A stretch of 64,000 nt of DNA from Akebia trifoliata (lineage: Eukaryota; Streptophyta; Magnoliopsida; Ranunculales; Lardizabalaceae): the NCBI GenBank assembly GCA_017979445.1, contig CM030706.1, forward strand, positions 18,772,967 to 18,836,966, in the 5' to 3' direction. Positions 31,802 through 43,461 of the stretch are shown in pieces (position 1 is the stretch's first letter; each line of letters begins with the position of its first letter). Position numbers and translations under genes: made by a program. The notes beneath the pieces were generated by a model. That model worked only from the letters and a program-made list of their open reading frames with translations, searched no databases and was not told the DNA's origin.

Positions 31802-32639
31802 GCAAAAGTTAGAGTAACAAAGCAAAAGAAAAAAAAATTAAGAGGAGTCCGAGCTGAAACATCAGAAGTCCGAATAATCAAGTTCAATACTTAGCTTAAA
31901 CTAGGCATAGACTCAGAAGCCATAAATATCTCGTCTACGATCGATCTGAAAATTTTTTACTTCCCCAAGTGAACCAATAGAAAGAAGGGTGAATTCTATG
32001 ATGAGTCTCAAAAGGAAATATTTTGTTCTCTTGAGCTTGACTCAAAATCTTCAATAAAATTAATCAAAATTAAAAGTTGGATCTTTATTGCGCTCGTGGT
32101 AATCAAATATTTCAAACCTTCATACAAGGGGCATTTTCTTTTTTTCTCTAAATATGTAATTTCCCCCCTTGCACTAGGGGCATTTTCTAATTTTTTCATG
32201 ATGTGTTCAATTATCTTCAATGTCATGTTTATTGTCAAACTAGGGGCATTTTGTTTGTGAGCAATGTTAATCCTAAAAGATAATGGGAACCCCAAACTTA
32301 AGGTTACCCTCTTGATAACAATTTTTTGAAAAACCTTGAGGTTCAAAAGAAATAAATACTCAGATTTTAAATTCATAGAATTTTTGGATAAAACATTGAG
32401 GTTCAAACAAAAGCACTTCGGATCTCACGTTTGACTGTGCCCAGAGATTAACTAATAACTCATTAGGAGATATGACATTCTTTTATTCCTAGATTCTTTT
32501 CCAAATCCATTCATTCTTGGATTCGATCATTCTCTTCGAGATTCATTATCTTCCAGATTTGTTCGTCCCCCGATTCATTTTAATCAATTTTCTCCAAATT
32601 CATTCATTCTTTCCCAAAAGTCATTCATTCCTTATCCAG
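31802..32639 (+). other. Spacer of element 2 with repeated GGGGCATT words
   Basis: No gene is seen. The word AGGGGCATTTT occurs near 32127, 32186 and 32244, and AGGGGCATTC near 31438. It resembles the end of the polypurine tract (GAGGGGCAT) just before the 3' LTR. Confidence 0.55.
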
Positions 32640-33085
32640 TTTTGCTCAATTGCCACCAAGGGTTAACCTGAATTTTGCTCAGTTGCCGCCAAGGATTATC
32701 TTGGATTTTGCTCAGTTGCTGCCAAGGGTTAACTTGGATTTTGCTCAGCTGCCGTCAAGGGTTATCTTGGATTTTGCTCAATTTTCGCCAAGGGTTATCT
32801 TGGATTTTGCTCAGTTGCTGCCAAGGGTTAACTTTGATTTTGCTTAGTTGTCGCCAAGGGTTAGCTTGGATTTTGCTCAGTTGCCGCCAAGGTTATCTTG
32901 GATTTTGCTTAGTTGCCGCCAAGGGTTTGCTTGGATTATGCTCAGCCAGATGCCGCTTAGAGTTTGCTTGGATTATGCTTAGCCAGTTGCCACCAAGGAT
33001 TTTCTCGGATTATGCTTAGCCAGTTGCCACCGAGGGCTTTCTCGGATTATGCTTAGCCAGATACCGCCGAGGGTTTTTTCAGATT
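32640..33085 (+). repeat. Short hairpin array (element 2)
   Basis: About thirteen units of 33-37 bp of the form TTGCCGCCAAGGGTTATCTT then GGATTTTGCTCAG. Most stems are CCAAG/CTTGG. One is CCGAG/CTCGG, and about four have a mismatch. Same orientation and location as the 38-unit array in element 1, but mainly the A-T-containing stem version. Confidence 0.85.
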
Positions 33086-33094
33086 TTGCTCAGA

Positions 33095-34080
33095 TTTTAT
33101 TCAGATAGTTCATTACTCTTTCACCCCGAGCATGTAAAGTAGAACTCCCAGAAAAAATGGTTCATTACTCTTTCACCCCGAGTAGGTAGAGTAGAACTCC
33201 CGAAAAAAGTTCATTACTCTTTCACCCTGAGTAGGTAGAGTAGGACTCCCAGAAAAAATAGTTCATTACTCTTTCACCCCGAATAAGTAGAGTAGAACTC
33301 CCAGAAAATAAGTCCATTACTCTTTCACCCCGAGTATGTAGAGTAGGACTCCTAGAAAAAATAGTTCATTACTCTTTCACCCTGAGTAGGTAGAGTAGAA
33401 CTCCCAGAAAATAAGTCCATTACTCTTTCACCCCGAGTATGTAGAGTAAAACTCCCAAAAAAAATAGGTCATTACTCTTTCACCCCGAGTAGGTAGAGTA
33501 GAACTCCCGAAAAAAATTCATTACTCTTTCACCCCGAGTAGGTAGAGTAGGACTACTAGAAAAAATAGTTCATCACTCTTTCACCCTGAGTAGGTAGAGT
33601 AGAACTTCCCAAAACATTAGTTCATTACTCTTTCACCCTAGGCAGGTAAAGTAGGACTCCTAGAAAAAATAGTTCATTACTCTTTCACCCCGAGTAGGTA
33701 GAGTAGAACTTCTCAAAAAATTAGTTCATTACTCTTTCACCTTGGGCAGGTAGAGTAGGACTCCCAAAAATCTTAGTTCATTACTCTTTCACTCCGAGTA
33801 GGTAGAGTAGAACTTCCCAAAAAAATTAGTTTATTACTCTTTCACCCTGGGCAAGTAGAGTAAGACTTCCAAAAAATTAGTTCATTACTCTTTCACTCCG
33901 AGTAGGTAAAGTAAAACTTTTCAAAAAAAATTAGTTCATTACTCTTTCACCTTGGACAAGTAGAGTAGGACTCCCAAAAATCTTAGTTCATTATTCTATC
34001 ACCCCGAGTAGGTAGAGTAGGACTCCCTAAAAAAAAAATTGTTCATTACTCTTTCACGCAGGGTAGGTAAAGTAAGACAT
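33095..34080 (+). repeat. Second tandem array of element 2, about 52-bp unit
   Basis: About eighteen units, each with CATTACTCTTTCACCC, then GAGTAGGTAGAGTAG, then AACTCCCAGAAAAAATAG. Within a unit TACTCT can pair with AGAGTA and ACC with GGT, leaving a small bulge and a 7-base loop. It directly follows the first array and has no counterpart in element 1. The spacing is regular but the units are contiguous without unique spacers, so it is not CRISPR-like. Confidence 0.88.
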
Positions 34081-34428
34081 TCAACTTTTTTATGCTCAGA
34101 TTTTGCTCAGATTATGCTCAATTTATGCTCAGTTATGCTCAGATTTTGCTCAAATCCTCTCAGATTTATCTCAGATTTCAAGTGTACACACTTGCACATA
34201 TTAGTCCAGGAGAATTTTTTTAAATTCAAGGATCTAACACTATCAGTGAGAGTTCTCGCTTGATGACCTGACAACTTTTTAGTTCGAGAAGAGTTTTACG
34301 CTCAAGGATCTGAACATCCCAACGAATTGCTAAATCAGGCTGCAAAATGAACTGTCACTAGCTTTCGCATTCGGATATCGCACCATCTACCAAAATAGAT
34401 TTGCTATCTAGTTTGCTTCAACCCTCTG

Positions 34429-34439
34429 CCAAAGAGGGG
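34429..34439 (+). promoter_or_regulatory. Polypurine tract of element 2
   Basis: CCAAAGAGGGG, then CATC, then the 3' LTR start at 34444. Identical to the tract of element 1. Confidence 0.87.
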
Positions 34440-34443
34440 CATC

Positions 34444-35788
34444 TGTAGACATCCCATTTTTGCATTCGCCTGATTAATCAACTCGTCAACCCGATCGCAA
34501 CGATTCCCAATGATGGATGTTTATTCCAATGCTTTATTTTGTTACTAGATATGTTTCAAAAATCCGGATGAGGTATCTCGAATTGACAAAACCTTAGAAA
34601 TCATGCTACACTAGGAAAATATAACCCCAGAAACATAGAAATCATCATCTTGCAGATCAAAAAGAAGTTTCACGATAAAAATCACTAAAAATGACCAAAT
34701 TACCAAAATACCCCTAACATCAAAACAACCCTAGAGCCCACGTTACGATTAGGAAAACTCATTCAAACACATAAAATAACAAATCGAAACCAAATAAATC
34801 ATTTCGTCAATTTTCACAGAATTTGACAAAATTACAAAAATACCCCTCATTAAGTTCACGATCATTTCATACAAAAAACTTCATAAATGATAAAAACCAA
34901 CATTCCCATTGAATTTCTTATCACAAACTGATTCCAAAACATCCTGGAACATTGAAAAACTACTTAAAATGTAAAAAATCCTCTCCGAGGGCAAAACAGT
35001 AATTTTATAATTTTAATAATTAAAAATTTCAAAATTAATAAATAAATCATTAAATAATATAAAGTGAAACATTAATAAAATTAATTTAAAATTTTGAACC
35101 AAAAAATCGATCAATCAAGCTTTCAGGCAAAATTACTGATGGTTGCCAGGATATTTATTCAAGGACCCCTCCATCTGGGGGTCCAAAGAATTAAAGATAA
35201 AATAAAAAGGGGGTTCTCCAAAAATTAAAGTCAATCAAGTAAGACTAAAAGTCAACCAAGAAAGACTAAAGTCAAAGTATTAAAGTCAATCTCATAAAAC
35301 TAAAGTCAAAATCCTAATATAAACTAATCAAGTCAATCTCATAAGACTAAAGTCAAAACCTTAATCTAAACTAAACAAGTCAATCTCATAAGACTAAAGT
35401 CAAAATCCTAAATTAAAACCCTAAAGACTAAGTCAATCTCATAAGACTAAAGTCAAAATCCTAATTAAAATCCTAAAAGAAATCCTAATCAAACCCTAAT
35501 TCTTCTAAAAAATTTTATAAATAGGAGCCTCCACACCCTATTTTCGTATCAAATCAAAAACCCTAAGAGAAGTAGGTCAAAAAGCTTCCCTAGCCTCCCA
35601 CAAATCTTAATTTTGGAGCCCCAACTCCTTACCTAACACCCATACTTCGATTTTAGCCTGAAAAACACCTAGAAGTCCTTCAAAAATACCCTAAAATCGA
35701 TAACAGAATTTGAAGAATCCAGATCTAAGGAAGAGATACCTTGCCTCGGAGATCCGAAATCAGATCTAGAGGCAGAACGAAGTAAGGA
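34444..35788 (+). repeat. 3' LTR of element 2, truncated
   Basis: Starts TGTAGACATCCC after the polypurine tract. It follows the 5' LTR to the GAACGAAGTAAGGA block (about 35775-35788) and then stops, losing the R/U5 end. Its U3 has more AGTCAATCTCATAAGACTAA-type repeats than the 5' LTR (about 35280-35470). Confidence 0.88.
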
Positions 35789-37341
35789 TAAAGAAACTAA
35801 TCTACAAAAGAAAAACTGAATCCGGGGATCACATTACGGGGTTAGAAAGTGTTAGGCACCAATCCCGCCCGGCCAATGCCAGTCTCTACTTATCCCAAAT
35901 AAGACTACATTGCTAACAAAAACCTAGATAAAAAAAATAAAAGAGATTTTACCTTCGAACGCAACGATTCTATTCCCTCAAATTTGATAAAACTGCTCTT
36001 TGTACCGTACTCCTTACTTCGTTCTGTCTCCGGATCTGATTTCGGATCTCTAAGGCAAGGTATCTCTTCCTTAGATCTGGATTCTTCGAATTTTATTATC
36101 AATTTTGGGGTGTTTTGAAGGGCTTCTAGGTATTTTCAGGCTAAAATTGAAGTATGGGTGTTAGGTAAGGAGTTGGGGCTTCAAAATTAGGGTTTTTGGG
36201 AGGCTAGGGAAGCTTTTTAACCTACTTCTCTTAGGGTTTTTGATTTGATACGAAAGTAGGGTGTGGAGACTCCTATTTATAAATTTTTTTAGAAGAATTA
36301 GGGTTTGATTAGGGTTTTAATTAGGGTTTTGACTTTAGTCTTATGAGATGGACTTAGTCTTTAGGGTTTTAATTTAGGGTTTTGACTTTAGTCTTATGAG
36401 ATTGTCTTGATTAGTTTAGATTATGATTTTGACTTTAGTCTTATGAGATTGACTTTAATACTTTGACTTTAGTATTTCTTGGTTGACTTTTAATATCTTG
36501 ACTTTAGCCTTACTTGATTGACTTTAAGATTGACTTTGGTCTTACTTGATTGACTTTAATTTTTGGAGAACCCCTTTTTATTATATCTTTAATTCTTTGG
36601 GCCCCCAGATGAAGGGGTCCCTGAATAAATATCTTGGCAACCATCAACAATTTTGCCTGAAAGCTTGATTAATCGATTTTTTGGATCAAAATTTTAAATT
36701 AATTTTATTAATATTTCACTTTAAATTAGTTACTATTTTATTAATTAATAATTTCAAAAATTTTAATTATTAAAATTATAAAATTACCGTTTTACCCTCG
36801 AAGAGGATTTTTTACGTTTTAAGTCATTTTTCAATGTTCTAGGATGTTTTGGAATCAGTTTTTCATAAGGAATTCAATGGGAATGTTGGTTTTTGTCATT
36901 TATGAATTTTTTTGTATGAAATGGTCGTGAACTTTATGAGGGGCATTTTCGTAATTTTGTCAAATTCTGTAAAAATTGGCGAAATAATTTATTTGGTTTC
37001 GATTTGTTATTTTATGTGTTTTAATGAGTTTTCCTAATCGTAACGTAGGCTCTAGGGTTATTTTGATGTTAGGGGTATTTTGGTAATTTGGTCATTCTTA
37101 GTGATTTTTATCGTGAAGCTTCTTTTTTATCTGCAAGATGATGATTTCTATGTTTATGGGGTCGTATTTACCTAGCGTAGCGTGGTTTCTAAAGTTTTGT
37201 CAGTTTGAGATACCTCATCCATATTTCTTAAACATATCTGGTTACAAAATAAAGTATTGGAATAAACATCCATCAGTGGGAACCGTAGCGATCGGGTTGA
37301 CGAGTTGATTAATCAGGCGAGTGCAAAAATGGGGTGTCTAC
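35789..37341 (-). repeat. Inverted family-A LTR fused head to head to the element 2 3' LTR
   Basis: In minus orientation this is a family-A LTR ending at 37341 (plus-strand GGGGTGTCTACA). It lacks about 110 bp at its U5 end. The junction TAAGGATAAAGAAACTAATC joins two LTR positions that are apart in an intact copy and shares only 3-4 bases between them. It faces the 3' LTR of element 2, giving arms of roughly 1.3 kb with about 90 percent identity by eye. Its outer end abuts family-B LTR sequence, with no visible target duplication. Confidence 0.85.
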
Positions 37342-39490
37342 AGTTATGGGCAGATTCTCATAAGTTGAGAAGAACCCGAACACTAATTGCCTCAAAACCG
37401 TTGAGGGATTAAAATTGGTTTTGTTTTCAAAATGGATTACAACCCTTATACTTTCGATCGGACCGAAGTCCGATCTACTGGAAATAAAGGAGGGGGATCA
37501 TTGCATCTTAAGTCCTTCCAAAATAAAAATAAAGAGAGGATGGGGGATAATAGAATAAGGAGGTGGAAAGGGTAGAGAGAGAGAGGGGGGAGGATTGCCT
37601 TGAAGCCACCTTGAAGCTTCTCTTTTTCTTCTTTCCTTCTTTTTCTATGTCTTCTTGAATCCTTAGTAGAATATGAAAGAGTGTGTATATATTTTTTAGA
37701 AGATTATTGTGAGAGTAGGAAAGTAAAGTAGAGATGAGTAGAGATTAGATTTCCTTTTTTTTAGTAAGACTTGGTAAGATTTTTTTAGTGAGAGTTGGTA
37801 ATAGTGGTTATAGTGGGTAACCATTTTTGGGATGAGGAAGGGGGTATTTATAGATGTTTAGAGGGTATTTAGGGGTATAATGGATTGAAAGGTTGAAAGA
37901 AGGGATAATGGCATAGGTTTTAGGGGTGAAAGGTATGAAATTTATAGTGGAATGGAAGGTAATTGTGTAATGAGTGGAAATAGGTAATGTTAAGATCCAA
38001 ATGGTTTGGATCCTACCCAATCCATTAGGGTAGAGTGTTTGGTGAGATAAGATGAGTGATGTGTGATGGAGAGAATGGGGGCGTAAGGTGTTAGGTGTTT
38101 GATTAAGTGTTGGGTTAGTTGAGGAGGTGAGGTGTTTAGATTTAGGAGAATAGGTCATGTAAGGGGGTGTAAGGGGTTAGGTGTTTGGGTTTTTGGGAGG
38201 GTTAATGAGATGATGACATGTGTTAAAAAGAAAGAGAGATGGGTTGATTAGATGAATTGATTGGTGAGGGTAGGTGTTTGACTGAAGCGAAGGAATGTTG
38301 GTTAGGTTTAGGAGAATAGGTTTTTGTAATAAATGATGAGGGGAGGTATGGGTTGTGATGTGAGTTGGTGGAGTGATTAAAGAAAGGTGATGGGTTAAGG
38401 TATAGAGGATATGGGTTGTGATGTGGGTGGTTGATTGTGTTAGAGAAGAGTGATGGAGGGTAGGTTAGGGAGGGGTATGAGTTGAGGTATTCTTAGAGAG
38501 AAGTGATATAGGTAGATGGATTGTTAGAGAAAGGAAATAGGGTAGATGGATTGTTAGAGAAAAGTGATGGGGGTAGGTAGTTAGATGAGGGAGGTGTGAG
38601 GTGGTAATGACTTGTGTAATCTTTGATGATCAAGATTGTGATTGGTTGATGTGGGTAGTGGTTTGTGGGTTAGGGTTAATGGGTTGGATATGAATTGGAT
38701 ATGGATAAGGGCTTAGGGGTTTTGGGCTTGGGTTCTAGGAGGGTTGTAGGTTATTTTGACTTGGTAGGATTTTTTTGGGTTGGAATTTTGAGGATAGGTT
38801 CATCTTAGGGTTTTGGTGATATGGGATCGATTTTAGATTAGGGGTAAGGTGAAAAATTGGTTTTTGGAAAATTGAGGGTTCATGGGCTTTAAACGGGTTT
38901 AAGGTACTTGTGGATTTGGAGGATGGAGCGGTGAAGGTAGAGAAGGGGTAGACATCCCAAGTTTCATTTTTTTCATTTTTTATCTTTTTAGGATTTTTAG
39001 AAATTATTAGATTGATTAAAATGACACGTGTTGGCAAATCAGGCCTTTTAGGCCTGTTAGAGAATTTTATCGAGCTTTCAGGTATTTTTGGAAAGTGTAG
39101 GGTAAGTTAAACCCCTTTTGTGGGCCCCCTAAGAAGTTAGGAGATTTTAGGGGCCTTGGTTTGATCAACATATCACTTTTTAGTGATTCGGGCTTTCGAG
39201 GCCCGTTGGCCAACTTTGTTGAAAAATTGATATTTTGAGTGGAGCGGGGTAGATGGGAGCATGCTGAGTCTTTTCATGTGGGCCCATTAGACCCTTAAAG
39301 GGTCTTAGGGGCCTCGATTTTGACAAAAGTGTCACATTTCAATGATTCGAGCCTTTGAGGCCCATTGGCCAAGTTTATTGGAAAACTATTATTTTTGGGC
39401 CTTTTCGAGTGAGGGCCCGTTCAAATTGGGGTGTCTACAATTATTATTTTTGTCTTTTGAGTGGGGCCTATTCAAATTGGGGTGTCTACA
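37342..39490 (-). repeat. 3' LTR of a family-B Tat element, left end missing
   Basis: Minus orientation: the right end is GGGGTGTCTACA and on the minus strand it is preceded by a polypurine tract. A TATA-type box reads TATTTATAG near 37850. Long GGTT/GATG-rich stretches (37990-38700) fill the U3. The same LTR type is at 41830-43461 plus 54042-54220 and, more diverged, at 54569-56517. The last 50 bp are duplicated in tandem (39388-39439 and 39440-39490). Its first part is lost at 37342, where the inverted family-A LTR begins. Confidence 0.8.
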
Positions 39491-39494
39491 GTTA

Positions 39495-39505
39495 CCCTTC
39501 TTTGC
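39495..39505 (-). promoter_or_regulatory. Polypurine tract of the family-B element
   Basis: The minus strand reads GCAAAGAAGGG, then TAAC, then the LTR start TGTAGACACC. Same layout as CCAAAGAGGGG-CATC of family A. It shows that 37342-39490 is a 3' LTR and that the internal region lies to its right. Confidence 0.75.
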
Positions 39506-40120
39506 AAAAATTACGTGCAAAGAATAGACTGAACCCATATTTGTACTAGTCAGAAAACTTTGTTAAAATACGACTTAAAAATACTGAGTGAATTGATGAC
39601 TTTGTAGAAAATAGCTACCCAAGCATGGGGTCTAATAGGGTTTTGCCTTATTGACTCCTTGATCTCTTGGCACAAAGCTCGTTTGAGATCTCGATTTTAA
39701 TAAAAATTTGATGAGTTTTGAAATTCAAATGTTTTCGATTGTGTTTCAACAAATTGGAATTGAATGCACCTTGAACGGGTTTTTTAAAATTCTTTTGATT
39801 TTTGATTTTTTTGATTTTTGGATTTTTTTATTTTAACTTTTTGATTAATCCATGCAAAAAATGCAGATAGAGCTATGATCATGTTATCCGTAATTAGAAT
39901 ACAGATGGTCCACATTTTATTTTTTTTATGCATGAAGAATGGATAATGTTATTTTTCTTTTATCTGCACTGATAGCACGGACCAATACGACTTCTTTCTT
40001 CTTTAAAACCTATTGTAGCACTGGTCATGCCGTAACATCCGAATTTTCACAATTAACTCCCCTCTTTCATATTTTGTGCAAATTTTTGCTCTTTTTTCCC
40101 AATGCTTCTTCCCAAGCTCC

Positions 40121-41700
40121 ATGGAGGTGCCTCCTACTCATATTAACTTAAATAGGTATGACATTGTCGATCCTTTCTTACATAATTGGATAGAGGGTAT
40201 GGATAATGATGAGAAGGTTCAATGGGGTTTGAACAAGTTGGGGTTCACACTTTCTTTACCTAAGGTCCCATTGCAACAAGGTTTTATCGAGGCCTTGTTG
40301 ACGTGTTGGATTCTCGAACTCAACCTTTTTTATTTTAGGAAACATGAAATGACTCCCACCATTGAGGAGTTGGAGGTATTATTGGGCCTTGAAATGTCGA
40401 GTGCAGTGGTTGCTATGCCTTTGTGGGAGGGTTATCGGGGTGAGGCTTCTGACTTCTTGGGGATAAATCAAAAGTTCTTGAAGATCCCAGATGGCGGATC
40501 TGTTTTAACGACAATGTCTAAGTCTTTCTTGATTGAACGTCTTTCAGATCTCTCGAGGCTGTTGGTTCGCTTCAATGCCCTCACTTTAATGGTGGTGAGT
40601 CAATTCTTATTTTCAGGCGGTGGAGAAATCATGGATCTCTCTCTCATTCATGTGATACAATAAGTTTGGGAAGGACGTCGATTGGCCTCTATGCTTTTGA
40701 GTGAGATGTTCCAATCTCTCACGGCGTGTTTGTCCAGTCATGAGTAGATTTTTTGAGGGTACGCTCCACTCCTAAAAGTAAACTCAAGACTCAACATGAA
40801 TTTACAACTTTAATTTACTAGTTTTTGAGATTTTAAAATGCTTCCTTTTCTACAGCTTTGGTTCATGGATTATATGGCATCGACAGAAGCCATTAACCTT
40901 TTGTTTTGCATCAATGCTGATCTCGTGCTTATGATGTCGAGAAGAGTTGTACTCTTAGTCTCTGGTGGTAAGAAGGAGTGGTATGACTTTGTTTGCAACC
41001 TTGATGGTGACACAGTAAGGTGGGTTGGTACGTTTCAGTCCCGAGGGTCTCCCATGATTACATTTGATGGGGCAAATTTCCTTTTCTTGATTGGTCTCAA
41101 TGGGACGACTCAATATGTACTATTTCGGGTTTTTCGATAATTTGTCTATGATCAGGATGTGCTCATTCCCGAGAATTTTAGCGAGTTGGTTGGTCCTTTA
41201 TCTATAACACTTTTAAGTCGACTCGTAAAGGAAGGGGGCCACATTGAGGTTTTGAGTTAATCCATCTTTGTAGTTCATAAATTCCTGTCGTATTTGCATT
41301 GCATTCGAGATCTCATCTCAGGAAGGCAAGCAGTGTCTGTAGTACCTCGATCTCATCCCGGTGTTTCATCCTTCTTCAATTATTGAAATCGAGTAAAAGA
41401 AACCCAAGTTGATCATCATCGAATTCATGTTATTTGGCTCAAATCGGAAAAGAAGATAAAGAAAAAGATTGCTCGACTAACATCCAAGTTTGCACTTTCA
41501 AGATCTAGTGATAATGGTGAAGTAGTTAGGCTTCCAACCGAGGTTGCTAAGTTGAAAGAGAGGCTTGCCCAGAGCCCTTATGTTGATGATTTTACAGCAT
41601 ATATTGGTGAGTAGTGATGCTTCAGATGTTGAAAGAGTAATAATTAGACAAGCTACCCGGATCAGTGCTTTAGAGGAACGCCTTAACTCCTTTTGTTATT
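40121..41700 (+). pseudogene. Antisense reading frame of the family-B element, plant mobile domain-like
   Basis: It lies 0.6 kb inside the 3' LTR and runs opposite to the element. From ATG at 40121 (MEVPPTHINLNRYDIV) it reads EKVQWGLNKLGF, MTPTIEELEVLLGLEMSSA and MPLWEGYRGEASDFLG. These resemble the aminotransferase-like plant mobile domain / DUF7745-type proteins found in plant retroelements. A stop at 40661 ends the first part. A second part in the same frame (40838-41140) begins after an acceptor-like TTTTCTACAG, so an intron is possible. A Lys/Glu-rich coiled-coil-like tail is at 41395-41690. Antisense extra ORFs near the 3' LTR are known in Tat elements. Family assignment is by motif recall and moderate. 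Confidence 0.55.
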
Positions 41701-41829
41701 TCTTATCATGGCATTTGATGGGTTGCGTGCTGTATTCCACTTTTTGCATTTTCTTGTCATTATCTAAATGTATGCAAAACATTGAAAGATTTAATGCAAA
41801 GAAAATAGGTTTTGTACTTACTTAGCCTC

Positions 41830-43461
41830 AAGTATATCTATTAGAGAAAGGGGAAAGGTGCTAAGCACCCCTTTTTCTCTACCAATTGGTGGTAACCTCA
41901 AAAATAACTTGATCATTTTTGGACAAAATGAAAAAAAAATAAAAAAGAAGTGTCGTATGATTGACGACTTGTACCCTAAGAAGGGATTTATTATCGGCCC
42001 AGACTACAGGGATCATCTTATTGAAGAAGATGATCATTATAAAAATTTAGCCTCAGGAAAAACATATTTTTTGAAAAATGTTAGCAAATAGTTGTGGGCC
42101 CATTCTCATGGGTTGAGAAGGACCCGAATATCGCTTGCCTCAAAATGACTTGAAACGTTTAAAATTATTTTCTTTTGAAGATGGTTACAACCCCTATACT
42201 TTTAATCGAACTAAAGTCCGACCTACCAGAGACAGGGGAAAGGGAGCATCACATCTTAAGAGTCTTTCTAAAAGAAAAATTAAATAAGTGAGGGGTGAGG
42301 TAGAAAAAGGAAATGGAGAAGGGAGAAAGGGGGAGATGCAATGCTTATGTTCACCCTACCTTGAGGGTTAGGCCTTCCCTTTCTTCTTCGTTTTATTCTG
42401 CTTTTATTTTTCTTCTTAGGTCCTTAGTAGAATTATGACAATAGAAATATTTTAAAGTAGATGAAGTGAAAAGAGTAACGAATTGAGAGAATTAATTTTC
42501 TTTTTTTTAGACTTAGACTTGATCTTGGTACCTTTTTTAGGAGGTGAAGGGGGTATTTATAGGGATGGAAGGTTACTTTTGAGGGTAAAATTGAGTGAAA
42601 AAGTAGAAAAGTAGATAATGACATGAGGTTTAAGGGTGAGAGGTGTGAAATTTAGAGTTCAAGTGAGGGTATTTGTGAATGGAAGGTAAATGAATAGTTT
42701 TTTATCTAAATGGATTGGATCATCTCCAATCCATTTGGGTTGAGTGTTTGGTAAGATGAAATAATGTGGCATTTGATTGAAAAAATGAGATTGAGTGTTA
42801 GGTGGGATGAGGAGGTGTGTGTTTGGTTAAGAGAATGGGTTGTGAAAGGAATTAGGTTATTAGATTTTGAAAATGTGAAAATGATGGTGACAAATGTCCA
42901 AAAGGTGTGGGGATGAAATGTTTAGGTGAATTAATTGGGTGGAAAGGGTGTGGGGATGGCTTGTGAGAATGGGTTTAAAATGAATGATGGGGGAAAGGTA
43001 TGGGTTGTAATATGGATTGGTAGTTTTGTTTCGGAAAGGTGATAGGTTAGGTTTATGACATAGAGTGTGGGTGGTGATTTTGTTGGAAAAAAGTGATGGG
43101 TTAGGTTGGGGTAAAGTGATTTTTGGGAGGTGGGTCGTAGTAAAGACAAATGTCCCACTTGATGATCAAAGGTTGATTGGTTGATATGAATAATGGTTTG
43201 TGGATTAAGATTGTGGATGTTGACTTTGATATGTTGGGCTTGGATTTTTAGGTTATTGGAATTGGTTAGCGTTTATTTTATGAAGGCATTTTGAGGATAG
43301 GTGAGTTTTAAGGTTTGGGTTGCATGGAGTTAAGGTTAGGCTAAGTTGAGTAAGGTGAAGAAGATTTTTTTTAAGGAGTTGAGTGTTGGTGGGCTTTAAG
43401 TGGGCTAGGGGTATTTTTGATTCAGAGAGTGCAGCGGTGAAAGATGGAAAAGGTAGGGGGC
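41830..43461 (-). repeat. 5' LTR of the family-B element, part 1
   Basis: Matches 37342-38950 from TTGTGGGCCCATTCTCATGG onward, with extra sequence at its left (41830-42090) missing from the other LTR but present at 54760-55010. The TATA-type box is at 42554-42561. The left edge (U5 end and primer site) is not found: antisense-frame sequence ends about 130 bp before, so gag and pol were deleted together with the LTR end. At 43461 it is split by the family-C element. Confidence 0.75.

Larger units (their letters stand above)
23460..35788 (+). mobile_element. Element 2: non-autonomous Tat element, LTR family A, with captured host gene
   Basis: Plus-strand relative of element 1. Order: 5' LTR, primer site, variable region with host gene fragment, leader modules, RT start fragment, integrase fragment, hairpin arrays, polypurine tract, truncated 3' LTR. 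Gag and most of RT/RNase H are gone, a different deletion from that in element 1. The 3' LTR stops at about 35788 where an inverted LTR begins, so no target duplication can be checked. Confidence 0.88.

Noticed and set aside
33095..34080. CRISPR-like array
   Set aside because: Units are contiguous and vary throughout, with no unique spacers, in plant nuclear DNA beside an LTR.
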